From: Mauremys mutica
Taxonomy: Eukaryota > Chordata > Testudines > Geoemydidae
DNA: 64,000 nucleotides
Reading direction: 5' to 3'
Assembly (NCBI RefSeq): GCF_020497125.1
Contig: NC_059093.1
Span: 24,037,910-24,101,909 of the forward strand
Below the pieces are notes generated by a model. It did no database searches. It saw only the letters and a program-made list of their open reading frames with translations, and was not told the DNA's origin. This document shows positions 49,628 through 59,860 of the stretch, one piece after another. The position numbers and the translations under genes were made by a program. The number at the start of each line of letters is the position of its first letter. The first letter of the stretch is position 1.

Positions 49628-50946
49628 ATAAACTACTCACCAAGATCTTAAACTGTCTTTCTCACATCCTCTTTGATGTTACTTTTTCTCTTCAGGATTT
49701 TCCCTTTCCTCAGAACGGCCTTTTTGTGTGTGGGTTTGAAGGAGCAACTTCCTGACAGCCCCTCTGTCCTTGCAGCCTGGAGGAATAAAGGCCTCTGGGC
49801 ATAGAGCATGTTCCTCCCCTGCACACACACACAGACAAACACACAGAATATCCCTAAGGAATTAGAATCACCTGCTGCCTTCCCCTGTCCTGCTGGATCC
49901 TCAAATGAAGATGCTCTTCAGCCTAAACCCATGTCCCCTCTTTTCCCAGTGCCCCTCAGACCCAACCCACAGGCCCCTTCTCCACACGCTGCTCCTCAAT
50001 CCCAACCCACAGCCCCCTCCTTCCCTCCAGCAGCAGGTGCTTCAGACCCCCTCAGGAAGATTTTCTTGCAAGGTTTCGTGTATGAGTCTGCATGTGGATT
50101 TTACAGTATGTTGGAAATAGGTTGGGTTGCTTGCCGAAATGATCACTTGTGGCTGGTGTTGGATTCCCAGTCTCCATGTTACAGGGGCAGGAGAACTAAA
50201 GGGTTGTTATCCTTGTTGTGTGAATCGAGGGCAGCACAACTGTGCTTGGCAGACCCCGATTGAGGGACTCACCCTCAATTCAATAGCACTTGCTAGGCAG
50301 GGGACATGGGTTCCAAAGCTGAGTGGCTGGGGCTATGATCACACTGCAATGAAACACCCACAGCTGTTCCGTGCCAGTGCAGGCTCCCAGGCTAGGGCCC
50401 TGGGGTGGTAAATATGCACTGTAGACATCTCAGCTCAAGCTCAAGCTCAGTATCGGGTTCTGGGAGCCCTCAAGGTTGGGAGGGAGTTTAGCAAGCAAAC
50501 AAGGTAAAATGGCAGTGGAGTATTACCCTGGACTCAACGGCATTTCTCCATTGTTCTGTCTGCTTTGGGGCAGGGACAATAACACGTCCTGCTGTATTCG
50601 TTATTTCAAAGGGCGGTTTAGGATTTTCATTCTCACACACGGTGCACAAAGCAGGACTCAAACCCTCGGTGTAAACTAAACAAGTTGCTCACAGATTCTG
50701 GCAGCCACAATGAGCCATTTGGTGGGAGATCCCAGACCTGCCCCTGTCCCAGAGGGAGGGGGGTCATCTGTCATGGGCTGGAACACTGACCTATCAGCTC
50801 TTAACTCTCAGACTTTCAGTAACTCTATTATCAGTGCCAGTGAGTGTAATTTAATCAGCCACACTGGGCTGGACCAAAGGCCCATGTAGCTCTGTGTTTT
50901 ATCCTCTGACAGTTGCAAATACCAGGTGCCCCAAAATTAATCAACA

Positions 50947-51020
50947 AGGCACCACGGGGAGTTGAACCCAGGATCTCCTGTTTACAAGGCAGGGGCTTTA
51001 GCCAGCTAAGCCATGGTGCC
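50947..51020 (-). tRNA. tRNA-Thr(TGT)
   Basis: The acceptor GGCACCA/TGGTGCC is perfect, with discriminator T. The loop CTTGTAA gives TGT. The anticodon stem CCTGC/ACAGG has one C:A mismatch. The B box is GGTTCAACTCC. A T4 terminator (AATTTTGG on the minus strand) follows about 16 nt downstream. The surrounding unit 50,490-51,470 matches 9,110-9,940 in direct orientation. Confidence 0.87.
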
Positions 51021-51770
51021 TGCCTGTGGCTAAAACACAGTGTCTGCCCACACCTGACTCCCTGCCATCCCCACTGGGGCCTGAGAAGTTTTGCTTGTGT
51101 TGGATTCTGCAAAGCAGAGGAGCAGGTGAGGTTTTCCTTGCAAGCTCTGTGTGTGTGTGTGTGTAAATCTTTGGCCAGGTCTGCATGACAAAGTTATTTC
51201 AGCATCATTATATTGTTCAGGTGTGTGAAAAATACACAACGCTTCCTCGGTCGGCAGATTTTGGCTGGTGCATACACTGCAATACCACGTCTGGCGACAA
51301 AATTGCTCTGTTTTGGTGACAATATAAAACCACCTTGACGAGAGGCCTAGAGCTTTGTGCAGCAAACTTGAAGTGACAAATTGTCAGTGTAAATGCTGCT
51401 GGTCATTATATCACCATAACTGGCCTCCACCAGTATCCCACAATGCCTGCTGTGACCTCGCCTGCCCTGCATTCCTGCTACAGAGGCTGGGTCCTTCCTG
51501 TTTCATAGTTCCATAAAGTTCTGACTGCTGAGCTGTTATCTACACCGGGATTAGGTTGATAGAACTGCATTGCCAGCCCAAGTAATGTAATTACACCAAC
51601 CTAATTTCATAGTGTAGACCTGTCCAAAGAATCACACCCACACCTTGGGAGCAAAACTTCACCTGCTCCTCTGCTTTACAGAAGCCAAACATGAGCAACA
51701 CTTGTCAGGGCCCAGTGGGGATTGGCAGAGAGTCAGATATGGGCAAACACACTGCTTTAAGTAAGAGCAG

Positions 51771-51793
51771 GTACCATGGCTTAGCTGGTTTGA
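51771..51793 (+). pseudogene. tRNA-Thr 5' fragment
   Basis: GGTACCATGGCTTAGCTGGTT is the acceptor 5' strand and D arm of tRNA-Thr. The rest is replaced by unrelated AG-rich sequence. Flanking sequence (51,650-51,750) matches the segment found upstream of the Thr gene at 28,446, so it was once a full unit. Confidence 0.6.
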
Positions 51794-52851
51794 GACAGGA
51801 GGAGAAATCTAAGGCCAGCACAGATAGGGACAAAAAGGAGTTTCTAAACACTAAGCGGAAGAAGGGGCTGAATGAACTCCCCCCCTAACATCTAGTGAGG
51901 AGCTGAGGGAAAGACTTCAGGAACAGACCGTTTGCTTAGACACACCTGCTATGCAAGCATGATGGGGCCACTGTCCCAAAATGACCAGTTTTGGCTGGTG
52001 GTGGGTTACAAATCACTTTAGGATTGAATGGAATGAAATGTTATTATCCTTCCTGCATGAGTGAAGGGCAGCAGAACATACCTAGTCGGTCCTGATGGAG
52101 GGGTAGGTGGGTGAGGAATAGCTTTTATTGGACTTTGTAGAAGTGATTGAGAACGTCACCCTAACCCAGTGGTCCTCAAACATTTCACACTGTGCCCTCT
52201 TAGCCATGGCTGTGGCCCCTCGGAAGCCGCGGTCAAGAACCGAGGCTGTGAGTGGGTCAGTTGCTTGCTGGGAAGAGGGGTGCAGACAGGGGTTAGGGGG
52301 GTCGAGTCCAAGCTGGGAGTCAGGGGCCCAGGCTGAGGGAGGGGTTGGGGAAGAGCTGGGACAAAGTGGGGCTGAGTGGTGCTACCACCCTGCCCTCCAT
52401 GGGGGCTGGCTCAGGCCCTGAGGTGCCCCCATGAATGTTCCTCTGTGTCCCCCTAGGAGTCATGCCCCACATTTTGGTAACCACTGAACCCTACTCGCTA
52501 ATCAGGGGCTAGTGATGCCAAAGCCCAGGGAAAGGGAGAACAAGTGCGGGGCCCCCAGCACTGGAGCCATGTGAAGGGGTTGCAGGAGAGGGGCAATGGC
52601 TGGTGGCCCAGGGAGTTAAGGGCAAAGGGGGCACAGGAGGGGGCAGGAGTTAGGGGTGAAGGAGGTGCAAGGGTTGGGAGTGCAGGAGCTAGCGGTAAAG
52701 GGGGAGTGGGGATCGTCCAGGGGCAATGGGGAAGTGCCAAAGTACAAGCTTTGCCCAGGGCACCATTTTCCCTAATGCTGGTCTGAGCAAACAATTGGAA
52801 ATGACCCTTCAGTGAGACCAGAACCATCGTGTAGAAAAGCCCCTTTGTTAA

Positions 52852-52933
52852 GTGGTGGTGGCTGAGTGTTTAGAGAGATGGGTTAGAAAACAACGGGCAC
52901 TTGTCTGTGGAGGTTTGATTCTTGCCTGCTGGG
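52852..52933 (+). pseudogene. tRNA-Ser(AGA) pseudogene
   Basis: Acceptor GTGGTGG and CTGCTGG, D arm TGGCTGAGTGTTTAGAG, loop TTAGAAA (AGA), long variable arm and B box GGTTTGATTC. The anticodon stem ATGGG/ACAAC cannot close. It has the same defects as the copy at 12,095. Confidence 0.7.
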
Positions 52934-53032
52934 CAAGGCTGGGGTGTGGTGTCTCCGTGGCTGCACTTTCAGTGTCTGATCACCCACAGTGCCACAGGGA
53001 GCCAAGTCTAGACATATCCAGAGGCTCTATGC

Positions 53033-53332
53033 CAGGGTTTCTCAAACTTCCTTTCACCGCAACCCCCTTCTGCCAAAAAAGTTACTACATGGCCCTGGAA
53101 AGAGGGACCAAGCTCCTCCACACTGAGCAGAGGCAGGGGAGACAAAGCCTGAGCCCTGCCCCAGGTAGGGGAGGGCAAAACCAGAGCTTGGGGGATTCAG
53201 CCCTGGGTGGTGGGGCTCAGACTTTTGGCTTCAGCCCCAGGCACCAACAAGTCCAATGCCAGCCCTGGCGACCCCATTAAAACAGGGTCACATCCCACTT
53301 TGGGGTCCTGACTCTCAGTTTGAGAACCACTG
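53033..53332. mobile_element. Non-autonomous hAT element
   Basis: Ends CAGGGTTTCTCAAACTT and AGTTTGAGAACCACTG with a perfect 8-bp duplication CTCTATGC (53,025-53,032 and 53,333-53,340). It is the duplicate of 11,697-12,003. Confidence 0.9.
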
Positions 53333-53575
53333 CTCTATGCTGATGGGATAGAGTTTTCCTGTGGGTGCAGTTAATCCACTTCCCCAAGAGGTGGCAGCTA
53401 TGTCAGTGGGAGAAGCTGTATCGGTGGGTGTGCAAGCTTGTGTATCACATTTAAGAAGTTTAATCAAACCCCATTTTTTAAACCACTTGTGGACTGGGAA
53501 TGGCAAAGGACCTCAATGAAGCAGGGTCTGTCCTTCAAAGTCCTGGTGATCATGAATCCATACTCCTGTTGTCAT

Positions 53576-53647
53576 GGGGGTAGAGCTCAGTGGTAGAGTG
53601 CTTAACTGCAGCTCAAGTGCTCTTTGGTTCAAACCCCAGTGTCCTCT
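53576..53647 (+). tRNA. tRNA-Cys(GCA)
   Basis: Acceptor GGGGGTA with TGTCCTC pairs with some G:U. A box AGCTCAGTGGTAGAGTG, loop ACTGCAGC (GCA) on a CTTAA/CTCAAG-like stem, T arm TTTGG/CCCAG around TTCAAAC. A T6 then T9 terminator follows at about 53,656. It is better preserved than its inverted copy at 11,091 and could be transcribed. Confidence 0.83.
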
Positions 53648-53869
53648 TATAACATTTTTTCTTCTTTTTTTTTAAAAAGGAAAACATTTTCATTTCCATT
53701 CTCCATTATGTTCAGGAGCTCCACTATACGGGGGTGTTTGATATGAATGTAAACACTCAACATTTTGCTGTCCAAATGCATAAAAACTTAGCAAAGCTGT
53801 CCATCAGCTGAAATCAGTTCCAATCCTCGAAGTGTCTAGTTTATGTTTTCATCAATTAAACAAAGGGAT

Positions 53870-54415
53870 CATACGAATGTACATTTGCAGATCCCTCTTC
53901 TCCAGGAGCTATGCTGTGCAGAAGAACAAGCTACAATTCAGGAGTCTGATGACCAAAGAGCCACCAAATGTTCTGAGGGCTGGAGAAAAATGCCTTCTAG
54001 GGAGCTATTGAAGGAGCTCAACCTGTTTAGCTTATCAAAAGAAGATTGAAGGGTGACTTCATTGAAGTGTTGAAGGGTCTTAATGGAGAGAAAAGATTGG
54101 CTATTAAAGGGCTGTTTAATCGAGCAGAGAAAGGCATAACAAGACCCAATGTCTGGAAGGTGAAAAGAGACAAATTCATATTACAAATAAGATGCAAATA
54201 TTCAACAGCGAGGATGATTCACCTCAGGAACAAGCTACCAAGGAAAGTGATGGATTTGCCATCTCCTGATGTCATGTAATGAAGACTAGATGCCTTTCTG
54301 GAACGTGTTTGCCCCAGAAGTAGCTATTGTGTCATACAGGAGGCCTGTGATATGCAGGGGGTCAGATTAGATGCTCTAATGGTCTCTTCTGGCCATAAAG
54401 TCGACTAATTTCTGA
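53870..54415 (+). mobile_element. CR1 LINE 3' region
   Basis: Forward copy of the CR1 block found inverted at 10,325-10,870. It runs through CTGTTTAGCTTATCAAAAG, AAGGTGAAAAGAGAC and GTCAGATTAGATGC and ends TTCTGGCCATAAAGTCG. Frames of 68-77 codons within it are decayed LINE sequence. Confidence 0.85.
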
Positions 54416-54469
54416 AAAACTGAGTGTAGCATTGGGAGCAGCGTCTGATGTTTTCCTGTCTAGCTGGCT

Positions 54470-54790
54470 TGCTTCCTAGAACGAACGCTCCTTGAGTGGG
54501 GTGATCCACAGGGAGTAGCTCAAACCTCCAAAGTGCCTGGCCAGGGGCAGGACATTGGCACAGCAAGGGAGGGGTGTGGCAGTGACATCACAAAGGCCAT
54601 TTGCAGGACCTCAGACTATTGGTCAAAGGTGGTGGGGAGGTGGTGACCTCACAGAGAGATGCTGACATCAGCCAGGCAGGACAGGGGCGAGGGGCCAGGG
54701 AAACCTCAGAGACCCCTGTGGCTTTGCTTCAGCCAGTCTCCTTCTCCAGGTCTCTCTTTGAGGACTGAGAGAGTATTCGGGTTCACGTAG
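54470..54790 (+). promoter_or_regulatory. Promoter-like CCAAT/CRE unit, copy 4
   Basis: GTGACATCAC, ATTGGTC, TGACATCA and the C/G-rich box are all conserved on the plus strand. It is followed by CACGTAGGTGAGC and later TTTTTAGAAGGTAAGAG, both resembling splice donors. No open coding exon is associated. Confidence 0.45.
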
Positions 54791-55519
54791 GTGAGCACCA
54801 GGAGGAACCTCTTTCGAGTTTTCTCCTTCCCTTTTTACTAGAAAACAGCCGTCCCTTTTTAGAAGGTAAGAGCCTCCTCGAGGTTTGAAACCTGTTCAGT
54901 CTGATCCATCTGGTGACAGTTGAATTTTAGGCATGGAAAACACGAACTTAAGGAGGCAAAATTTTATTCCGCACCTGGGATTTTGTCCCTTAGAATCACT
55001 GGGGACATTAGGGTTTGTCCTTTTTGTTTCACCTTTTCCTCCATCCATCCCTTCCTCTTTTCTCTTTGTCTCTTGCTTCTTTTGTCCTTTCACCTGTTCC
55101 CCTCCCAACACCAGGAGAGAGAGGTGTGGGTGTGTGTTGCGGGGGAGTGCTCTGCAGCTCCCACTCTGGGAGATCCACCCAAAAATGTGGGGCTGAAATA
55201 GTGCTCGGGCAGTGATCCCACCGGTGACCTGGGCCATCCTTTGGGCTCTCTGGTGAGAACCCTCAGCCTCCCGTCCTCAGTCTCTACCCTGATTGGCTGA
55301 GCAGGGGGTTATTGACAGGGAGGAGACTCAGGTCCTTGTTGTTCTCTTTTAAGACCAAGGAAATAAGTCATAACCTGTTATATGTGTGACAAATTTTGCT
55401 GCTTCGCTGCTTTAATGGTCTCTGAGTAGATCATGATTCTCTCTAACATTTCAGTTCTCCTCAAATACTTGCTGAATAATTACTGTGCACTGTTGTTGGT
55501 CTGGAACTCATCCGAGAGC

Positions 55520-55740
55520 ACTTTACTCAGGTCATTCAATGTCTGAAATTCAAGATCCGATGGTTAGTTTGAAAATCAGGGCTCTTGGGTCCTATTCCCA
55601 ACTCTGCACTGACTGGCCGTGTGACCTAAGACAAGTCAATTCTCCTATCTCAGCCTTAGCTTCTCCGTCTTTCAAGTAGGGATAATAATGATCCGCTCTT
55701 ACCTACCTCACGGTGGGTGGAGGATGGGGATCCATTGGAG
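55520..55740 (+). mobile_element. MIR-like SINE
   Basis: TCCCAACTCTGCACTGAC, GTGTGACCTAAGACAAGTC, TCTCAGCCTTAGCTTCTCC and AGTAGGGATAATAATGATCC follow the MIR core and tail in order. The inverted duplicate is 18,905-19,130. Confidence 0.78.
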
Positions 55741-55826
55741 AGTGTCACTAGGAATATCAGAGGGGCCATGTTAGTCTGGATCTGTAAAAGCAGCAAAGAG
55801 TCCTGTGGCACCTTATAGACTAACAG

Positions 55827-58277
55827 ATGTATTGGAGCATGAGCTACTGCACATGGCTAAGCAAAGAGAACAAACCCCAAATACCCCTCTGCTGTGATGG
55901 CCGAGTGGTTAAGGCGTTGGAGTTGAAATCAAATAGGGTTCACCTGTGTGGGTTCAAATCCTGCTCACAGCAAGGCCTGTGTTTTAGCCAGTCTCTCACC
56001 CGGGCAATACCTCTGTGCAACCCCCTGAGACTCGCTCAATTCTCTCCCCACCCCAACCACACACTCAGCCCAGAAGAAACGTCTGTCCTATCTCGGGGAC
56101 TCTCTTTCTGCCCTGCCACCCCCACCAACATGATACAGTTCTGCGGTGATCTGGAAGCCTACTTTCGCCGTCTCCGACTCAAAGAATTCTTTCAGGACAA
56201 CACGGAACAGCGCACGGATACACAGTTACCCTCCCACCAACAGCACAAGAAGAAGAACTCCACATGGACTCCTCCTGAGGGTCGAAATGACAGTCTGGAC
56301 CTATACATTGAATGCTTCCGCCGACGTGCACAGGCAGAAATTGTGGAAAAACAACATCGCTTGCCTCACAACCTAAGTCGTGCAGAACGCAATGCCATCC
56401 ACAGCCTCAGAAACCATCCTGACATTATAATCAAAGAGGCTGATAAAGGAGGTGCTGTTGTCATCATGAACAGGTCTGACTACCAAAAGGAGGCCGCCAG
56501 ACAACTCTCCAATACTAAATTTTACAGGCTACTTCCCTCAGATCCCACTGAGGAATACACTAAGAAACTGCACCATCTACTCAGGACACTCCCTACACTA
56601 ACACCAGAACTAATCAACATACCCTTAGAGCCCCGACCAGGGTTATTCTATCTACTACCCAAGATCCACAAACCCGGAAATCCTGGACGCCCCATCATCT
56701 CGGGCATTGGAACTCTCACTGAAGGACTGTCTGGATATGTAGACTCTCTACTCAGACCCTATGCTACCAGCACTCCCAGCTATCTCCGTGACACCACTGA
56801 TTTCCTGAGGAAACTACAATGCATTGGTGACCTTCCAGAAAACACCATCCTGGCCACCATGGATGTAGAGGCTCTCTACACAAACATCCCGCATACTGAT
56901 GGAATACAAGCTGTCAGGAACAGTATCCCTGATGATGCCACAGCACACCTGGTTGCTGAGCTCTGTGGCTTTATCCTCACACACAACTATTTCAAATTTG
57001 CTGACAATATATATCTCCAGACCAGTGGCACCGCTATGGGCACCCGTATGGCCCCACAATATGCCAATATTTTTATGGCCGACCTGGAACAACGCTTCCT
57101 CAGCTCCTGTCCACTCACGCCCCTTCTCTACCTACGCTACATCGATGACGTCTTCATCATCTGGACCCATGGGAAGGAGACTCTGGAAAAATTCCACCAC
57201 GATTTCAACAGCTTCCACCCCTCCATCAACCTCAGCCTGGACCAATCTACACGGGAGGTCCACTTCCTAGACACCACGGTGGAAATAAGTGATGGTCACA
57301 TCAACACCACCCTATACCGAAAACCTACCGACCGCTATGCCTACCTTCATGCCTCCAGCTTCCATCCCGGACACACCACAAGATCCATTGTCTACAGCCA
57401 AGCACTGAGGTACAACCGTATCTGCTCTAACCCCGCAGACAGAGACCAACACCTAGAAAATCTCCACCAAGCATTCTCAAGACTACAGTACCCACACGAG
57501 GAAATAAGGAAACAGATCAACAGAGCCAGACGTGTACCCAGAAGCCTCCTACTGGAAGACAAACCCAAGAAAGAAACCAACAGGACTCCACTGGCCATCA
57601 CATACAGTCCCATGCTAAAACCCCTACAACGCATCATCAGGGATCTACAACCCATCCTGGACAATGATCCCACACTTTCACAGGCCTTGGGTGGCAGACC
57701 AGTTCTCGCCCACAGACAACCTGCCAACCTGAAGCATATTCTCACCAGCAACTGCACACCGCACCATAGTAACTCTAGCTCAGGAACCAATCCATGCAAC
57801 AAACCTCGATGCCAACTCTGCCCACATATCTACACCAGCAACACCATCACAGGACCAAACCAGATCAGCCACAACATCACCGGTTCATTCACCTGCACTT
57901 CCACCAATGTAATATATGCCATCATATGCCAGCAATGCCCCTCTGCTATGTACATCGGCCAAACTGGACAGTCTCTAAGGAAAAGGATAAATGGACACAA
58001 ATCAGATATTAGGAATGGCAATATACAAAAACCTGTAGGAGAACACTTCAACCTCCCTGGCCACACTATAGCAGATCTTAAGGTGGCCATCCTACAGCAA
58101 AAAAACTTTAGGACCAGACTTCAAAGAGAAACTGCTGAGCTCCAGTTCATCTGCAAATTTGACACCATCAGCTCAGGACTAAACAAAGACTGTGAATGGC
58201 TTGCCAATTACAGAACCAGTTTCTCCTCCCTTGGTTTTCACACCTCAACTGCTAGAACAGGGCCTCATCCACCCTGA
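55827..58277 (+). CDS. Penelope-like reverse transcriptase with GIY-YIG endonuclease
   Basis: The frame is open for 816 codons, but the first 50 or so run through a tRNA gene. Penelope sequence is recognisable from about residue 80 (LSPEETSVLSRGLSFCP), and the first Met after that is residue 102 (56,130). The RT domain includes KEADKGGAVVIMNRSDY, LLPKIHKPGNPGRPIISG, the TAMGTRMAPQYAN region and the catalytic YIDD at 438-441. A linker with CNKPRCQLC precedes the GIY-YIG nuclease: VIYAIICQQC (695-704), MYIGQTGQSLRKR (708-720) and the Glu in VGEHF. Such proteins nick DNA and copy the RNA at the target. No stop or frameshift is visible, which suggests recent activity. The true start is uncertain and the 5' end may be truncated. 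Confidence 0.92.
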   Translation: MYWSMSYCTWLSKENKPQIPLCCDGRVVKALELKSNRVHLCGFKSCSQQGLCFSQSLTRAIPLCNPLRLAQFSPHPNHTLSPEETSVLSRGLSFCPATPTNMIQFCGDLEAYFRRLRLKEFFQDNTEQRTDTQLPSHQQHKKKNSTWTPPEGRNDSLDLYIECFRRRAQAEIVEKQHRLPHNLSRAERNAIHSLRNHPDIIIKEADKGGAVVIMNRSDYQKEAARQLSNTKFYRLLPSDPTEEYTKKLHHLLRTLPTLTPELINIPLEPRPGLFYLLPKIHKPGNPGRPIISGIGTLTEGLSGYVDSLLRPYATSTPSYLRDTTDFLRKLQCIGDLPENTILATMDVEALYTNIPHTDGIQAVRNSIPDDATAHLVAELCGFILTHNYFKFADNIYLQTSGTAMGTRMAPQYANIFMADLEQRFLSSCPLTPLLYLRYIDDVFIIWTHGKETLEKFHHDFNSFHPSINLSLDQSTREVHFLDTTVEISDGHINTTLYRKPTDRYAYLHASSFHPGHTTRSIVYSQALRYNRICSNPADRDQHLENLHQAFSRLQYPHEEIRKQINRARRVPRSLLLEDKPKKETNRTPLAITYSPMLKPLQRIIRDLQPILDNDPTLSQALGGRPVLAHRQPANLKHILTSNCTPHHSNSSSGTNPCNKPRCQLCPHIYTSNTITGPNQISHNITGSFTCTSTNVIYAIICQQCPSAMYIGQTGQSLRKRINGHKSDIRNGNIQKPVGEHFNLPGHTIADLKVAILQQKNFRTRLQRETAELQFICKFDTISSGLNKDCEWLANYRTSFSSLGFHTSTARTGPHPP
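55891..55972 (+). tRNA. tRNA-Ser(TGA) inside the Penelope insertion
   Basis: The acceptor stem GCTGTGA/TCACAGC is perfect. D arm TGGCCGAGTGGTTAAGGC, loop GTTGAAA (TGA), class II variable arm and B box GGTTCAAATCC are intact. The anticodon stem TTGGA/TCAAA has one mismatch. The discriminator is A where serine tRNAs have G. A T4 run (GTGTTTTAG) lies about 8 nt downstream. It lies between the inverted Penelope terminus and the Penelope body, so it is either a native gene flanked by two insertions or one captured during retrotransposition. Confidence 0.83.
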
Positions 58278-58439
58278 TTGATTTAACCTCGTTATCTCTA
58301 GCTTGCTTCTTGCTTGCTTATATATACCTGCCCCAGGAAATTTCCACCACTTGCATCTGAAGAAGTGGGTATTCACCCACGAAAGCTCATGCTGCAAAAC
58401 GTCTGTTAGTCTATAAGGTGCCACAGGATTCTTTGCTGC

Positions 58440-59860
58440 TTCCCCACCCCAAGTAAATCCTGTTCTGCTCCTTTCATAGAGATCCCTGGGACACCCCCTC
58501 ACACTGTGTCCCTGAGGGGCCAGGCAAACTCTCAGCACCTGAAGCCTCTGCCACTCACCTAGTGCCCCGTAGATCAGCCATAGCCCTGGTTCTGCTCCTC
58601 TCTAGCATGTGAAAGGAGCTGAGTCAGCGACTCCATGGGTGCTACGGGGCTGCAGAACCAACAGGAAAAAAAAAGGTGTTCAGCTTTTCAGTGGGGTGCA
58701 GGAGGCACTGGGTGGGGAGGAGCGGGAGGAGCAGGGATGGGAAGAGGTGGGGGAGGGAGAGGAATGGGGCAGGAAGGTGCAGGGCGGGAAGAGATGGGAC
58801 AGGGGTGGGAGCTTGGGGAAAGGGGTGGAGTGGGGGCAGGGCCTGGGGAGGAAATGGGGGATTTGTCACAGACCCCTCTAGGGCCGGCCCTGAAGGGAAG
58901 CACTGACTATCACAGTGACAATAAAACTGACCAGCCTTGCGGGGGAGGCTGAGGGAGATCCGCACTCACCAGGTCTCTTCTCTCCCCCACGGTGAGCCAG
59001 ACACTGCTCTTTCCTGGCTCTCACTCTAGCAGCTGGACGCCAAGGAGCCATTTCCCCACAGGAAGTGCACTGAGTGCCCCTGTGGTGCTGGGGGGTGCTG
59101 GGGGGCTGGTGCTGCTGCTGCCTGTGGGGCTGATGTCTGCACAGACTCTCAGCTGCCGAGTTAGGGTGCCAAGTGGTTGGGGGCACCAAAAAGCACACTC
59201 AGGGGAGGTAGTGGAGTGGAGATGAGTGGGGGCAGGAGGATGGGAGGGGTGCGGGGGGGAGGGCTGCTTGCAGCAAGTAACGGGGGTGGGGGGCTGCAGG
59301 GGAACCTCTCCCTGTCCCAGCTCACCTCTGCTCCGTCTTCTCCCCTGAGCACGCCACCCCCCACTCTAATTCTCCTCCCCTCCCAGGCTTGCAGCACTAA
59401 ACAGCTGATTGGCACCGCAAGCCTGGGAGGTGGGAGAAGTGGAGCGGCGCCGGCGTGCTCAGGGGAGAAGGCGGAGCGGAGGTGAGCTGGGGTGGGGAGC
59501 TGCTGCAGGGGGGGCTGCCCGGCTCTTCCCCATGGCCCCCGCCCCTGCTCTGCCCCAGCCCCACCTCCCCCCCCCCGCCTACACACTCACTGCCTGGTAA
59601 GTGGAGTGACCCAGCCCCAACCTGGTCCACTCCCCTGCCTCCCAGCCACTCCGCCGTCAAGTGCTGTGAGGCGGTTCCCCCTCCCAGCTTGGGAACCAGG
59701 GGAGCAGAGCAGGCTGGGGCCCCAGACCTCCGTGGGGGGAAGCAGAGGGGGGCTGGTCACAGGCCTCCTTGGGGGACGGGGGGCTGGCTACTTCCTGTGG
59801 GAAGTGGGGTGACCCGGCCCCAGCCTGCTCTGCTCCCCTGGCTCCCAGGCTTGTGTTGGT
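58440..59860. other. GC-rich, G/C-strand-biased spacer
   Basis: The region contains long purine-rich tracts (58,690-58,870), then mixed GC-rich sequence with tandem-like repeats. Many overlapping frames of 60-190 codons on both strands have no domain and strong composition bias. CTCTAGGGCCGGCCCTG near 58,877 looks like the end of a CAGGGCCGGC-type hAT element. I find no credible gene. Confidence 0.5.

Larger units (their letters stand above)
52480..54780. repeat. Inverted duplication partner of 9,960-12,540
   Basis: The order here is C-rich repeat, tRNA-Ser pseudogene, hAT element, spacer, tRNA-Cys, CR1 tail and CCAAT/CRE unit, the mirror image of 9,960-12,540. The Harbinger MITE of the first copy is absent near 53,415. 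Confidence 0.88.
55755..58440 (+). mobile_element. Penelope-like retroelement with inverted 5' terminal fragment
   Basis: The left part (55,755-55,850) is the element's 3' terminus in reverse orientation (GTCTGGATCTGTAAAAGC, then GTGGCACCTTATAGACTAAC). A tRNA-Ser gene follows, then the body from about 55,985 with an open RT/GIY-YIG frame. The 3' UTR ends GTCTATAAGGTGCCACAGG at 58,410-58,430. I found no target duplication, and homology to the 18.9-kb copy stops at the left end and does not resume, so the right flank may be rearranged. Confidence 0.85.

Noticed and set aside
55827..55985. First 50 codons of the Penelope frame as genuine protein
   Set aside because: They translate the inverted Penelope terminus and the tRNA-Ser gene. 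They are open only by chance.
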